Below are positions 22,771-32,049 of a DNA stretch of 64,000 nucleotides, piece after piece. Source of the stretch: Pandoraea norimbergensis (GTDB lineage Bacteria; Pseudomonadota; Gammaproteobacteria; Burkholderiales; Burkholderiaceae); contig NZ_CP013480.3 of the NCBI RefSeq assembly GCF_001465545.3, positions 5,518,001-5,582,000 on the forward strand, given 5' to 3'. The translations under genes and the position numbers were made by a program. How positions within the stretch are numbered: the first letter of the stretch is position 1; each line of letters begins with the position of its first letter. The notes below the pieces were generated by a model. It was not told the DNA's origin and did not search any database. It saw nothing but the letters and a program-made list of their open reading frames with translations.

Positions 22771-24180
22771 TTACTTAGCCGGGGCGTCGCCGCCCCCGGT
22801 TTCACTCGTAGCGCGCAGTGTTTCCAGCACGCGCTCCATCCGCATGAAGCGGGATCCTTTCACCAACACCGTCGCCGGCGCACTCAGCGTCGCGTTCAGT
22901 GCCGCCACCAGCGGTGCGACGTCCGCGAAATGCTCGCCGCCGTCGCCGAATGCCGTGACCGTGTCCTGCGTTTGTTCACCCAGCGTCATCAGCACATCGA
23001 TGCCGCGTTGTGCCGCGTATTCACCCACTTCCCGATGAAACTCGGGACCGTTGTCGCCAACTTCGCCCATATCGCCGAGCACCAGTACACGCGGCGCGGG
23101 GGTTTGAGCGAGTACGTCAATGGCGGCCCGAACCGAATCGGGGTTCGCATTATAGGTGTCGTCGATCAGCGTGACGCCGGCAAGCGGCCCCTTGGAGAGC
23201 GTCGACACGTTAAGCCGGCCTTTGACGGCAGAAAACGCTTCGAGTGCCCGCACGATCGAACCAATATCGACATGCGCGCCGAGCGCGCAGGCAATCGCGG
23301 CCAGCGCGTTGCGGGCGTTGTGCTCGCCGAGCAGCGGCAACTTCACCGTAAATTCGCCGGCGGACGACGTCACGCGCAGCACGCGAGTGGCCACGTCGTA
23401 GCGACCGGACACTGCGGCACGCGCATCGAGTGCGAAGTCGAGCACGCGGCGCTTGGTGCCAGGTGCGTCCGCAATCTCCCGCCACATCGGTGCGAATTCG
23501 CTTTCCGCCGGGAAGACGGCAACGCCATCGACCGGCAGCGCCGCCAGCACGGCCGAGTGCTCTTCGGCCACGGCGGCCACGCTCACCATGAATTCCTGAT
23601 GCTCGCGCTGTGCGTTGTTGATGACGGCCACCGTCGGCTGCGCAATGCGCGCCAGATAGGCCGTCTCGCCCGGGTGATTCATGCCCAGTTCAAGCACGGC
23701 GAGCTTGTCGCTGTCTTTGAGGCGGAACAGCGTGAGCGGCAAACCGATGTCGTTGTTGAAGTTGCCCGCTGTCGCGAGGCGAGCTTCGACACCGACCGCC
23801 TCAGCGAAGATCGCCGAGATCATTTCCTTGACCGTCGTCTTGCCGTTGCTGCCCGTCACCGCGACCACCGGAATCGCGAAGCGCCGGCGCCATGCGGCCG
23901 CCAGTTCGCCCAGCGCGATACGCGTGTCGGGTACGAGCAATGCCGGCGTCTCGAAACCGTCCGGTACGCGCGATGCCACTACAACGGATGCGCCAGCGCG
24001 CACCACGTCGGCGAGGAAGTCGTGCGCATCGAAACGCTCACCCTTGAGCGCCACGAACAAATCGCCCGGCTGTACCGAGCGGCTGTCGGTCACGATGCGG
24101 GCAAATGCCGTCGCCGCCGAACCCAGCACTTGGGCATCGGTCACGGCGGCCTGCGCATCGCTCAGTTTCCACATGCTCAT
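22771..24180 (-). CDS. murF: UDP-MurNAc-tripeptide--D-alanyl-D-alanine ligase
   Basis: 469 aa cytoplasmic Mur ligase adding D-Ala-D-Ala. ATP site GSNGKTTVK begins at residue 110; IVTDSRSVQPGDLFVALKGERFDAHDF is the substrate-binding N domain; LIDDTYNANPDS and LGDMGEVG are MurF-specific. Start overlaps murE by 4 bases; ends 15 bases before mraY. Confidence 0.97.
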   Translation of the reverse strand: MSMWKLSDAQAAVTDAQVLGSAATAFARIVTDSRSVQPGDLFVALKGERFDAHDFLADVVRAGASVVVASRVPDGFETPALLVPDTRIALGELAAAWRRRFAIPVVAVTGSNGKTTVKEMISAIFAEAVGVEARLATAGNFNNDIGLPLTLFRLKDSDKLAVLELGMNHPGETAYLARIAQPTVAVINNAQREHQEFMVSVAAVAEEHSAVLAALPVDGVAVFPAESEFAPMWREIADAPGTKRRVLDFALDARAAVSGRYDVATRVLRVTSSAGEFTVKLPLLGEHNARNALAAIACALGAHVDIGSIVRALEAFSAVKGRLNVSTLSKGPLAGVTLIDDTYNANPDSVRAAIDVLAQTPAPRVLVLGDMGEVGDNGPEFHREVGEYAAQRGIDVLMTLGEQTQDTVTAFGDGGEHFADVAPLVAALNATLSAPATVLVKGSRFMRMERVLETLRATSETGGGDAPAK

Positions 24181-25760
24181 TCGCCACCTCCGCGCACGGT
24201 CGTTGCACGCGCTGCAAGTGCCAGACGCGCGTGCTCCTGATCGGAGAACGGCTTTTTCTTGCCCATGATTTCCTGTGTACTTTCGTGCCCTTTGCCCGCG
24301 ATCAACACCACGTCGGCGGCCTGCGCGCCGCGCACGGCTTGCAAAATCGCGCTGGCGCGGTCTTCGATGCGGCGCGCGGCGTCGGGCTGCGCGAGACCGG
24401 CAGCAATCTGCGCCATGATCTCGGCAGGCACTTCGCTGCGCGGGTTGTCACTCGTGAGGACGATCGCATCGGCCAGACGCTCGGCCACCGCGCCCATCTG
24501 CGGACGCTTGCCCGCGTCGCGATCGCCACCGCAGCCGAACACGCAAACGAGCTTGCCGCCACGGGCATCCGCCACCGGACGCAGCGCGGCGAGCGTCTTG
24601 TCGAGCGCGTCGGGCGTGTGTGCGTAGTCGATCACCACAAGCGGCTGACCGGGTTGACCGATCTGTTCCATGCGTCCGGACACCGGCGTCAGCGATGCGA
24701 GTGCGGCGATCGCAGCATCCTGCGGCACACCCGCGGCGAGCGCGGCGCCCAGCACGGCCAGCGCGTTGCTGATATTGAATTCACCGATCAGCGGCACCGT
24801 GATCTGCTGGCTATGACCGTCGATATGCAGCGTGAAGCGCGTACCGATGGTCGTCGCGCGGATGTCTTCGGCGCGCAGCACGGTATTGCCGTGCGCCGAC
24901 GACGCCTCACCATGCAGACCGTATTCGTAGACCAGCGTCTTGCCTTTCAGACGTGCGAGCAGGCGCTGGCCCATCGCATCGTCGCGATTGATCACCGCAG
25001 ACTTCAGACCCGGCCAGTCGAACAGGCGCGTTTTGGCCGCTTCGTACTCGGCCATCGTCCCGTGATAGTCCAGATGGTCTTGCGTCAGATTGGTGAACAC
25101 AGCGACGTCGAAGGCCACGCCGTTCACGCGCCCCTGATAGAGGCCGTGCGACGAGACTTCCATCGCAAGCGCCGCCGCGCCTTGCGCGCGCAGATCGGCA
25201 AGACTGCGCTGCAACTGCACGGCGTCGGGTGTGGTGAAGCCAGTCACCGTCAGATGACCGGGGAAGCCACTACCCAGCGTGCCGATGACTGCACTGCGCG
25301 TGCCCGCTTTCGTGAGCAGCTGCGCGAGCCATTGGCTGCACGACGTCTTGCCGTTGGTGCCCGTCACGCCCAGCGTCGTCATGCCGACACTCGGTTCGCC
25401 GTACCACAGCGCTGCCAGCGGGCCAGCCAGCCAGTCGAGTCGCGGCACGCCGAACTGCGGCACATTCCCGAGATTGGCAACGCCTGACGGCCACGTGAAG
25501 TCGTCGCTCTGCCACAGCACGGCCGCAGCGCCACGTTCCACCGCGTCGGCGATGAAACCACGGCTGTCGGCCCCCTTGACCGCATAGGCGACAAACACAT
25601 CGCCCGGCCCGACGCGACGGCTGTCGGCATGCAAGATAGCACCGGCCGGCACCGTACGGCGCAGCCAATCCCAAGCCTGCGCCAGCGTGGCGCGCTCGGT
25701 GGCGTTGGCGATCATCGCCAGCGTGACGGGGGTGGCGGGGGTGGGGTTTACGGTGCCCAT
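24177..25760 (-). CDS. murE: UDP-MurNAc-L-Ala-D-Glu--meso-diaminopimelate ligase
   Basis: 527 aa. Adds the third peptide residue. ATP site GTNGKTS at 134-140; HADSRRVGPGDVFVAY in the N domain. The specificity loop reads DNPR in VLTSDNPRSEVP, the pattern of enzymes that add meso-diaminopimelate rather than lysine. The start overlaps the ftsI end by 13 bases and the stop overlaps murF by 4. The annotated ATG gives a Pro/Thr-rich N terminus; a slightly later start is possible. Confidence 0.97.
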   Translation of the reverse strand: MGTVNPTPATPVTLAMIANATERATLAQAWDWLRRTVPAGAILHADSRRVGPGDVFVAYAVKGADSRGFIADAVERGAAAVLWQSDDFTWPSGVANLGNVPQFGVPRLDWLAGPLAALWYGEPSVGMTTLGVTGTNGKTSCSQWLAQLLTKAGTRSAVIGTLGSGFPGHLTVTGFTTPDAVQLQRSLADLRAQGAAALAMEVSSHGLYQGRVNGVAFDVAVFTNLTQDHLDYHGTMAEYEAAKTRLFDWPGLKSAVINRDDAMGQRLLARLKGKTLVYEYGLHGEASSAHGNTVLRAEDIRATTIGTRFTLHIDGHSQQITVPLIGEFNISNALAVLGAALAAGVPQDAAIAALASLTPVSGRMEQIGQPGQPLVVIDYAHTPDALDKTLAALRPVADARGGKLVCVFGCGGDRDAGKRPQMGAVAERLADAIVLTSDNPRSEVPAEIMAQIAAGLAQPDAARRIEDRASAILQAVRGAQAADVVLIAGKGHESTQEIMGKKKPFSDQEHARLALAARATTVRGGGE

Positions 25761-27523
25761 GGCTCGCTCTCCTCCACTGCGTCGCTCACCACGAGCTTCG
25801 TTACCGGGGAATCCGGCACCACATTGAGCGAGCGCAGCGTGCCACCCACGATCGCGGCAAACGCCGGACCGGCGGCCACGCCGCCGTAGTGAGCACCACG
25901 GCCCGGCTCGTCAAGCGTCACGGCCACGATGATGCGCGGCTCGGACATCGGCGCCATGCCGACGAACGATGCGCGGTATTTACTCTTGTCGTAACCCTTG
26001 CCCGATTGCTTGTAGGCCGTACCCGTCTTGCCACCCACGCGGTAGCCGATGACCTGCGCGCGCGTGGCGGTACCGCCCGGCGACGTCACCATTTCAAGCA
26101 TCTTGCGAACTTCGCGGGCCGTGGCGGGCGAGATCACCGGCGTGCCCTTGACCGTGCTGCCGTCAGTCTTGTAGATCGAGATCGGCAGCAATTCGCCATC
26201 GTGCGCGAACACGGTGTAGGCACGCGCGAGCTGAATCAGCGAGGCGGACAAGCCGTAGCCGTAGCCCATCGTCGCCTGCTCGATCGGGCGCCAGCTCTTG
26301 GCCGGACGCAGACGTCCCGCCACCGCACCGGGGAAGCCGATCTTCGGCGCCTGACCGAGACCCACACTAGTAAACATGTCCCACATTTCCTGCGACTTCA
26401 TTTGCAGGGCGATTTTCGCGGTGCCGATATTGCTCGAATGCTGGATCACGCCCTGCACGGTGAGCAGCCCGTAGTCGCGCGTGTCCGTGATCGTCGCGCC
26501 GAAGAAGTTGGCGCGGCCGGTGGTCATCACCGTCGTCATCGGCTTCACATAGCCGTTCTCGATGGCCGCCGCCACGGTGATCGGCTTCATGATCGAGCCC
26601 GGCTCGAACGTGTCGGTGATCACGCGGTTGCGCAACTGGGCGCCGGTCAGGTTCGTGCGGTTGTTCGGGTTGTACGTCGGCAGGTTGACCAGCGCGAGCA
26701 CTTCGCCCGTGCGCACATCGAGCACGACCGCACTGCCGGCCTTGGCGCCGGTGCGCTCGATGGCATCCTTTAACTCGCTGTACGCTAGAAACTGGATTTT
26801 GCTGTCGATCGAAAGCGTGATGTCGTGGCCGTCGCGCGGCTGCGCGAGGATGTCGAGATCCTCGACCACGCGGCCCAGCCGGTCCTTGATCACGCGGCGG
26901 CTGCCCGGCGTGGCGGCGAGGTCCTTCTGCATCGACAGCTCGACGCCTTCCTGCCCGACGTCTTCCACGTTGGTGAAGCCGACGATATGCGCCGCGATTT
27001 CGCCTTCCGGATAGAAGCGCTTGTATTCCTTGCGCTGATAGATCCCCGGAATGTCCAAATCGGACACTTGCTTGGCGACGTCAGGCAGCACCTGGCGCTT
27101 CACGTAGACGAAGCTCTTTTCCTGATTGAGCTTGCGGCGCAGATCGGGCTCGCCCATCTCCAGCAGACGCGCGAGCTTGCGCACCTGGTCGGTGGAGACA
27201 TCTTCGGGCACGTCTTCGGGAATGGCCCAGATGGCCTTGACCGGCAAGCTGGTCGCGAGCACCTGCCCGTTACGGTCGAACACTTTGCCGCGCGTGGCGG
27301 ACATCTCCAGTGTGCGTTCGTAACGGCTCTCGCCCTGACGTTGATAGAAGGCGTTGCCGGGGCCCTGAATCCAGAAGGCGCGTGCAGCCAATGCGGCAAA
27401 CGCGCCGAAGATCACGAAGACGAGCATCTTCGAGCGCCACATCGGCAGACGCACGGACAGCACCGGGCTGGCAGAGAACTGCACATCCTTCGTCTTGGCC
27501 TTGGCGTCTTTGCGGCGGATCAT
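25748..27523 (-). CDS. ftsI: Septal peptidoglycan transpeptidase FtsI (PBP3)
   Basis: 591 aa. Single N-terminal membrane anchor (about residues 33-50), a pedestal domain with RGKVFDRNGQVLATSLPV, then a class B transpeptidase domain. Active-site motifs: SxxK at S310-K313 (EPGSIMKP), SxN at 363-365 (HSSNIG), KTG at 499-501 (GGKTGTAYK). It acts with FtsW in septal cross-linking and is the target of aztreonam-type beta-lactams by family knowledge. It overlaps ftsL by 4 bases and murE by 13. Confidence 0.97.
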   Translation of the reverse strand: MIRRKDAKAKTKDVQFSASPVLSVRLPMWRSKMLVFVIFGAFAALAARAFWIQGPGNAFYQRQGESRYERTLEMSATRGKVFDRNGQVLATSLPVKAIWAIPEDVPEDVSTDQVRKLARLLEMGEPDLRRKLNQEKSFVYVKRQVLPDVAKQVSDLDIPGIYQRKEYKRFYPEGEIAAHIVGFTNVEDVGQEGVELSMQKDLAATPGSRRVIKDRLGRVVEDLDILAQPRDGHDITLSIDSKIQFLAYSELKDAIERTGAKAGSAVVLDVRTGEVLALVNLPTYNPNNRTNLTGAQLRNRVITDTFEPGSIMKPITVAAAIENGYVKPMTTVMTTGRANFFGATITDTRDYGLLTVQGVIQHSSNIGTAKIALQMKSQEMWDMFTSVGLGQAPKIGFPGAVAGRLRPAKSWRPIEQATMGYGYGLSASLIQLARAYTVFAHDGELLPISIYKTDGSTVKGTPVISPATAREVRKMLEMVTSPGGTATRAQVIGYRVGGKTGTAYKQSGKGYDKSKYRASFVGMAPMSEPRIIVAVTLDEPGRGAHYGGVAAGPAFAAIVGGTLRSLNVVPDSPVTKLVVSDAVEESEPWAP

Positions 27524-27864
27524 CGCTTGCCTCCGCTGGCAGGGGCCGACGCGGCACTCGCGGTCGGCACCGGGACATCGACCATCGCACCCGTGCTGCC
27601 GGCCGGGGCCGACAGATATTGCGTGCGGCCCGGGGAGACGGCCTGCATCTTCAGGTCGCTGCGCGCCACGTTCTCGATGCGCGCGCTCTTGCTCTGCGCG
27701 CTCTGTTCATATTGGAGGCGGTCCCAGTCCTGCAACAGCTGATGCTCGAGCGCCTGCTCGCGGTTCAGTTCGACGAACGTCCCGCGCGCACGATATTGCG
27801 CATTGATCAGCGACAGCGCGCAGCCGATGAGCAGCGCGAGCAGGAGGATGTTGAGCCGGCTCAT
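27520..27864 (-). CDS. ftsL: Cell division protein FtsL
   Basis: 114 aa bitopic protein: an N-terminal membrane helix (residues about 3-20, [19 protein letters not shown]) then a periplasmic coiled-coil ([26 protein letters not shown]). Pairs with FtsB and FtsQ to activate FtsWI. The C terminus is Pro/Ala/Ser-rich. Identity rests on size, topology, coiled coil and the strictly conserved place between rsmH and ftsI; overlaps of 4 bases on both sides. Confidence 0.93.
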   Translation of the reverse strand: MSRLNILLLALLIGCALSLINAQYRARGTFVELNREQALEHQLLQDWDRLQYEQSAQSKSARIENVARSDLKMQAVSPGRTQYLSAPAGSTGAMVDVPVPTASAASAPASGGKR

Positions 27865-28814
27865 GTCGACACCCGCTCCATGACCCGCATGATCGCCGAG
27901 CGCGCACGCGGGTTCGCTTCCACCTCGGCGGCGGAAGGTTTGCTCTTGCGATGAGCTTTGAACGGCGGCTCGGGAATTTCGTGGGCGCGCAAAGGCACGC
28001 GGCGATCCACCACCGGCGCGCTCGTGCGCGCTTGCATGAAGCGCTTCACGATGCGGTCTTCCAGCGAATGAAAGCTGATCACCACGAGTCTGCCTCCGGT
28101 TTCGAGGACGTCGGCCGCCGCTTCAAGTGCTATCTCGAGATCCGCAAGCTCTTGATTGACGTGAATCCGTATAGCCTGAAAGGTGCGTGTTGCCGGGTCC
28201 TTGCCTTTCTCACGGGTCTTGACGGCGCCAGCCACGATCTCGGCAAGCTCGCGAGTGCTGACGAGTGGACCGAGGTGATCGGCGTTTGCCCGGCGAGCAA
28301 CAAGCGCCTTTGCAATCTGAAAAGCAAACCGTTCTTCCCCATAGTCCTTGATGACCTCCGTCATTTCTTCCAGCGTTGCCCGGGCCAGCCACTCGGCGGC
28401 CGACTCGCCGCGCGTGGTGTCCATGCGCATGTCGAGCGGCCCGTCGAACCGAAAGCTGAAGCCGCGCGCAGGGTCGTCGAACTGCGGCGACGACACGCCG
28501 AGGTCCAGCAATACGCCCGACACCTTGTCGACGCCCCGACGGGCGAGCCCGTCACGCAGCGTCGCAAAGCTGTCGTGCTCAATCGAAAATCGCGGATCGG
28601 CAATCTTTGCCGCCTCCGCGATCGCTTGGGGATCCTTGTCGAATGCGATCAGCCTCCCCTGGGCCCCCAGCCGCTCGAGAACTCTGCGACTGTGCCCGCC
28701 CCGCCCGAACGTTCCGTCGACGTATACGCCTTCGTCGCGCCACAGCAGGGCGTCCACGGCCTCATCCAGCAGGACCGTGCGGTGCTGCATTACCGTTTCC
28801 ACCGCGTGCGCCAT
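27861..28814 (-). CDS. rsmH: 16S rRNA m4C1402 methyltransferase RsmH
   Basis: 317 aa. Methylates N4 of C1402 in the 16S P-site using S-adenosylmethionine. [14 protein letters not shown] starts the family; the SAM loop is [50 protein letters not shown] and [16 protein letters not shown] are RsmH hallmarks. Translation could start at the ATG at 28814 or at the in-frame ATG at 28790 (MQHRTV). Lies 22 bases after mraZ and overlaps ftsL by 4. Confidence 0.97.
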   Translation of the reverse strand: MAHAVETVMQHRTVLLDEAVDALLWRDEGVYVDGTFGRGGHSRRVLERLGAQGRLIAFDKDPQAIAEAAKIADPRFSIEHDSFATLRDGLARRGVDKVSGVLLDLGVSSPQFDDPARGFSFRFDGPLDMRMDTTRGESAAEWLARATLEEMTEVIKDYGEERFAFQIAKALVARRANADHLGPLVSTRELAEIVAGAVKTREKGKDPATRTFQAIRIHVNQELADLEIALEAAADVLETGGRLVVISFHSLEDRIVKRFMQARTSAPVVDRRVPLRAHEIPEPPFKAHRKSKPSAAEVEANPRARSAIMRVMERVST

Positions 28815-28836
28815 GCTCGTCGGACCACCTGATCAA

Positions 28837-29265
28837 TCAAAAAGTGAAGTTTTTCAGTGCTTCCGGCATACCTTGCGCCATCGCTGCCTGTTCCTTGGCG
28901 GCGTAAGTCGCGGCATCCCAGAGTTCAAAGTGACTGCCCATGCCCAGCAGCATGACTTCCTTGTCCATGCCTGCGGCGGCACGCAATTCCGGCGCTACCA
29001 GGACACGCCCCGCCGAATCCATCTCGACGTCAGCGGCGTTGCCCAGGAAAATACGGCGCCACCAGTGCGCATCCATCGGCAGTGCGGCGATCTTGCCGCG
29101 GAAGATCTCCCATTCGGGACGCGGAAACAGCAGCAGACAACCATCGGGGTGCTTCGTGATCGTGACCTTGCCTTCGGCCTCGCCTTGCAGCACGTCACGA
29201 TGCCGGGCCGGAATCGACATCCGTCCCTTTGCATCCAGTGAAAGTGCCGAGGCTCCCTGAAACAC
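28837..29265 (-). CDS. mraZ: Transcriptional regulator MraZ
   Basis: 142 aa AbrB-like DNA-binding protein with two tandem SpoVT/AbrB-type repeats: [25 protein letters not shown] and [24 protein letters not shown]. In E. coli MraZ represses its own dcw promoter by binding tandem repeats with TGGG cores. A matching array of four 10-bp repeats lies 63-102 bases upstream of this gene, covering the predicted transcription start, so autoregulation is likely. First gene of the 16-gene cluster. Confidence 0.97.
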   Translation of the reverse strand: MFQGASALSLDAKGRMSIPARHRDVLQGEAEGKVTITKHPDGCLLLFPRPEWEIFRGKIAALPMDAHWWRRIFLGNAADVEMDSAGRVLVAPELRAAAGMDKEVMLLGMGSHFELWDAATYAAKEQAAMAQGMPEALKNFTF

Positions 29266-29327
29266 GTGCGCTCCCGTGAGGTTTCGACCGCCTGTCCGTC
29301 ATGCCGAGAGAGAAAGATTTCGTGCCT

Positions 29328-29367
29328 AACACCACACAAAAATACACTTTCTCACACTATTTCCCAC
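29328..29367 (-). promoter_or_regulatory. MraZ-type operator: four tandem 10-bp repeats
   Basis: Read on the minus strand, four consecutive decamers each begin with GTG: GTGGGAAATA (29358-29367), GTGTGAGAAA (29348-29357), GTGTATTTTT (29338-29347), GTGTGGTGTT (29328-29337). The exact 10-base period puts all copies on one helix face, as for published MraZ sites. The first copy overlaps the -10 element and the others lie downstream of the predicted start, a position suited to repression. Confidence 0.7.
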
Positions 29368-29394
29368 TTTAGAGGAGAGTGTTTGGCCGGTCAA
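29366..29394 (-). promoter_or_regulatory. Main dcw cluster promoter (PmraZ)
   Basis: Minus-strand TTGACC (29389-29394), 17-base spacer, TAAAGT (29366-29371). Good sigma-70 match with ideal spacing, about 100 bases before the mraZ ATG, directly abutting the repeat array. It would drive mraZ and the following coupled genes. Confidence 0.7.
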
Positions 29395-29399
29395 GCGTT

Positions 29400-29708
29400 T
29401 CGCCGGTTTTTCGAAGGGGATTTGTTAGGCAGAACAATGACTTAGCGCACTTTCCTCAAGCAGCCAAACGAATTTTTGTCAGAAAAATTAATGACATAAC
29501 TGCGATAGTGAAAGTGGAACCTCAAACTCAAGGCCCGGCCTCGCGCGAGGCCCGCCAACGCTATCGATACCGGGGAGTGCGCGCTCACGCCATTTGGCGG
29601 CCTGCCAAATGGCACATGACACGGGCTACGCGAGGGGAGATCGACACGAGAAGAGAGGCTGTGCCTGCCGCGATCGCAGTGCGCTGACGAAGTACGTTTT
29701 CGAGTGCT
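29400..29708. other. Non-coding spacer between dcw promoter and coq7 with two palindromes
   Basis: It holds a perfect 16-bp palindrome GGCCTCGCGCGAGGCC at 29537-29552 and a perfect 10-bp inverted repeat GCCATTTGGC / GCCAAATGGC at 29589-29613 with a 5-base loop. Neither is followed by a T-run on either strand, so they look more like protein-binding sites or 3'-end stem-loops than intrinsic terminators. No gene is evident. Confidence 0.55.
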
Positions 29709-30407
29709 CTATATATAGTAGGCCGTCGTCGTCATGACTTTGGCGGCAGCACGCATGACGCGCTGCACCGGCACCGGCAACTCAATACCACCGGCATCCC
29801 GCGCCGCCTGGCCGTGTTCGATCTCATCGAGGCGCATCTGATCGACGATGGCCCGCGAACGCAGATCGTGCAGCGGCAACTCGTCCAGATGGGTATCGAG
29901 ATGATGTTCGACCTGACGTTCGGTCTCGGACATGAAACCGAGACTGACGTTGTCACCGCACTTGCCGGCAACGAAGCCGATCGCGAATGCACCGGCATAC
30001 CAGAGCGGGTTGAGCAGACTGGGGCGGGAGCCCAGTTCGGACAGCCGGTGTGCCGTCCATGCGAGGTGATCCTCTTCCTCTTTACCGGCATGCTCGAAGG
30101 CCTTGCGCAATTCGGGCCGCTTGGTCGCCAGCTTCTGTGCCTGATAGAGCGCCTGCGCACAAACCTCACCCACATGATTCACACGCATGAGACCTGCGAC
30201 ATGACGACGCTCCTGCGGGCTCAACGCGTCGTCGGCGCCTTCCGGGGAAGAAGCTGACGCACCACCGGTCGCGCCAGCTGCCTCAGCGACTTGGGTCGAC
30301 TGGGCAGTCACTTTTGCGGGGACGGGAGTCGGCCGGGAGGCTTGCGTGACACCCACGATCGCTCGCAGGCCACGGTCAAGTTCGGAGATCAGGCTGTCAG
30401 AGAACAT
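29709..30407 (-). CDS. coq7: Ubiquinone biosynthesis di-iron monooxygenase Coq7
   Basis: 232 aa. Hydroxylates the demethoxyubiquinone ring (2-polyprenyl-3-methyl-6-methoxy-1,4-benzoquinone), the penultimate step of ubiquinone synthesis in many proteobacteria. Di-iron ligand motifs are visible: the Glu of [23 protein letters not shown], and the C-terminal [14 protein letters not shown] and DEIEHGQAA. An Ala/Ser/Thr-rich segment (about 22-62) precedes the catalytic domain. Divergent from the porin gene; its 3' end faces the dcw promoter. Confidence 0.95.
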   Translation of the reverse strand: MFSDSLISELDRGLRAIVGVTQASRPTPVPAKVTAQSTQVAEAAGATGGASASSPEGADDALSPQERRHVAGLMRVNHVGEVCAQALYQAQKLATKRPELRKAFEHAGKEEEDHLAWTAHRLSELGSRPSLLNPLWYAGAFAIGFVAGKCGDNVSLGFMSETERQVEHHLDTHLDELPLHDLRSRAIVDQMRLDEIEHGQAARDAGGIELPVPVQRVMRAAAKVMTTTAYYI

Positions 30408-30608
30408 CTTGCTTTCAACTCACTTCAATCTTTCACAATGTGGAATTCAGGACGATTCCACCGCGCCTGCCGGGGATCATACGCCCCTTTGCCAGACGTG
30501 CCTTGCGCGGGAGCAAACGCGCGTAACCCGCGCCAGAAGCCGGTTTCCGGGCTGTTGCGTAAACGAAACAAAGGTCGCCGCAAACCCGCGCAAAACCGGC
30601 CTTTTCCT

Positions 30609-30636
30609 TTGCCGCCCACATTGAATTTGTTACATT
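30609..30636 (+). promoter_or_regulatory. Candidate porin promoter and 5' leader hairpin
   Basis: TTGCCG (30609-30614), 16-base spacer, TACATT (30631-30636), about 90 bases before the porin start. Just downstream, in the predicted leader, lies a stem-loop with 7-base arms CAACTTC / GAAGTTG at 30642-30659. The rest of the 318-base coq7-porin gap holds nothing else that I recognise. GGAGA lies 8 bases before the ATG. Confidence 0.4.
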
Positions 30637-30725
30637 ACGTCCAACTTCTCGCGAAGTTGATTAGCAAGGACGTTATCACTAGTGACCTTGTTAAACAAAT
30701 CTCACAATCCTTTGGAGATCACTCA

Positions 30726-31880
30726 ATGAAAAAGTCGCTTCTCGCTCTGGGTGTGCTCGGCGCATTCGCTGGCGCTGCTCACGCACAAAGCAGCGTGACC
30801 CTGTACGGTATCATCGACGCTGGCGTTCAGTACGTCAGCAAGACTGGCGGCAACCTGGCTGGCACGGGCACGACGTCGAAGAACTTCCAGTTCGCCAACG
30901 GCAACCTGCAAGGTTCGCGTTGGGGCCTGAAGGGCGCTGAGGACCTCGGTGGTGGCCTGAAGGCTATCTTCGTGTTGGAAAACGGCTTCAACCTGGGCAA
31001 CGGTACGCTGGGCCAAGGCAGCCGTGAATTCGGCCGTCAAGCTTACGTCGGTCTGAGCAGCGCAACGGCTGGTACGTTGACCATCGGTCGTCAGTACGAC
31101 TCCGTGGTGGACTTCGTTGGTCCGTTCGCAGTCGGTAGCCAGTGGGGCACGTTCGCGGGCGCCCACCCGTTCGATAACGACAACTTGAACAACTCGTTCC
31201 GCGTGAACAACACTGTCAAGTACACGTCGATCAACTACGCTGGCTTCAGCGCAGGCGGTATGTACGGCTTCTCGAACTCGGCCAACAACGGTACGGCTGG
31301 TTCGGGCTTCGCTAACAACCGCGCATATTCGTTCGGTGCTGGTTACGCTAACGGCCCGCTGTCGTTCGGCGCTGGCTACTTGTACATCGCTTCGCCGGGC
31401 ACGAACACCAGCGGTGTTCTGACCGCCGGTGACGTGAACACGCCGATGAACCTGGGCGGTGCTGCTGTCAGCGACAAGGCATGGATCGGCGCAGCCGGTC
31501 TGTCGTATGCCTTCGGTCCGGCAACGGTCGGTCTGGTGTATGGCCACAGCTCGTACACGTACGTTGGTGGCGGCAGCTGGAAGTTCGACAACATCGAACT
31601 GAACGGCAAGTACATGCTGACCCCGGCTCTGCAACTGGGCGCTGCTGTGACGTACACGTGGTCGACGCTGAACAACGCCGGCACGAACGTGTCGCCGAAG
31701 TACACGCAAGCCACCATCGGCACGGACTACTTCCTGTCGAAGCGTACCGACCTGTACCTGGTTGGTCTGTACCAGCACGCCAACAACGACGCTCCTGGCG
31801 GCGCGTCGATGAACGGCCTGGGCTTCTCGAACGGCACGAACCAGTTCGCTGTCACGAGCGGCATCCGTCACAAGTTCTAA
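30726..31880 (+). CDS. Outer-membrane general porin (betaproteobacterial OmpC-like family)
   Basis: 384 aa trimeric beta-barrel porin for passive entry of small hydrophilic solutes. Signal peptide MKKSLLALGVLGAFAGAAHA with cleavage before QSSVTLYG, the classic first strand of this family (SSVTLYGIIDAGVQY). Then RWGLKGAEDLGGGLKAIFVLENGF and GRQAYVGLSS, and a C-terminal Phe (GIRHKF) that is the barrel-assembly signal. Codon choice is strongly biased to a small set (GGC/GGT, AAC, CTG, TCG, ACG), as expected for a highly expressed protein. The frame is open up to 30291, but the signal peptide fixes the start at 30726. Monocistronic, with its own terminator. Confidence 0.95.
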   Translation: MKKSLLALGVLGAFAGAAHAQSSVTLYGIIDAGVQYVSKTGGNLAGTGTTSKNFQFANGNLQGSRWGLKGAEDLGGGLKAIFVLENGFNLGNGTLGQGSREFGRQAYVGLSSATAGTLTIGRQYDSVVDFVGPFAVGSQWGTFAGAHPFDNDNLNNSFRVNNTVKYTSINYAGFSAGGMYGFSNSANNGTAGSGFANNRAYSFGAGYANGPLSFGAGYLYIASPGTNTSGVLTAGDVNTPMNLGGAAVSDKAWIGAAGLSYAFGPATVGLVYGHSSYTYVGGGSWKFDNIELNGKYMLTPALQLGAAVTYTWSTLNNAGTNVSPKYTQATIGTDYFLSKRTDLYLVGLYQHANNDAPGGASMNGLGFSNGTNQFAVTSGIRHKF

Positions 31881-31915
31881 GCTGACAATTTTCGTCACTT
31901 AGTCTTTGTTTGACG

Positions 31916-31944
31916 AAAGGGCACCTTCGGGTGCCCTTTTTTTA
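31916..31944 (+). terminator. Porin gene terminator
   Basis: Ten-base stem AAAGGGCACC / GGTGCCCTTT with a TTCG tetraloop, followed by TTTTTATT, 36 bases after the porin stop. Classic strong intrinsic terminator. Confidence 0.95.
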
Positions 31945-31989
31945 TTGCACGCGCGTTGTTTCCAGACCAACGCCCCACGGAATCCCGGC

Positions 31990-32036
31990 TTGACCCGACA
32001 TTTATTTCAAACCTAAAATTTCCATATTGTAAATTT
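31990..32036 (+). promoter_or_regulatory. Promoter and possible autoregulatory site of the MarR gene
   Basis: TTGACC (31990-31995), 18-base spacer, TAAAAT (32014-32019). Overlapping and just downstream are two copies of AAATTT (32016-32021 and 32031-32036) 15 bases apart, in an unusually AT-rich patch. The arrangement would suit a dimeric winged-helix repressor acting on its own promoter. Confidence 0.45.
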
Positions 32037-32049
32037 CACTGCGCCTCCC

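Noticed and set aside
30291..30725. In-frame upstream extension of the porin gene
   Set aside because: The canonical signal peptide starts at 30726; the extension overlaps the divergent coq7 5' end and is non-homologous in look.
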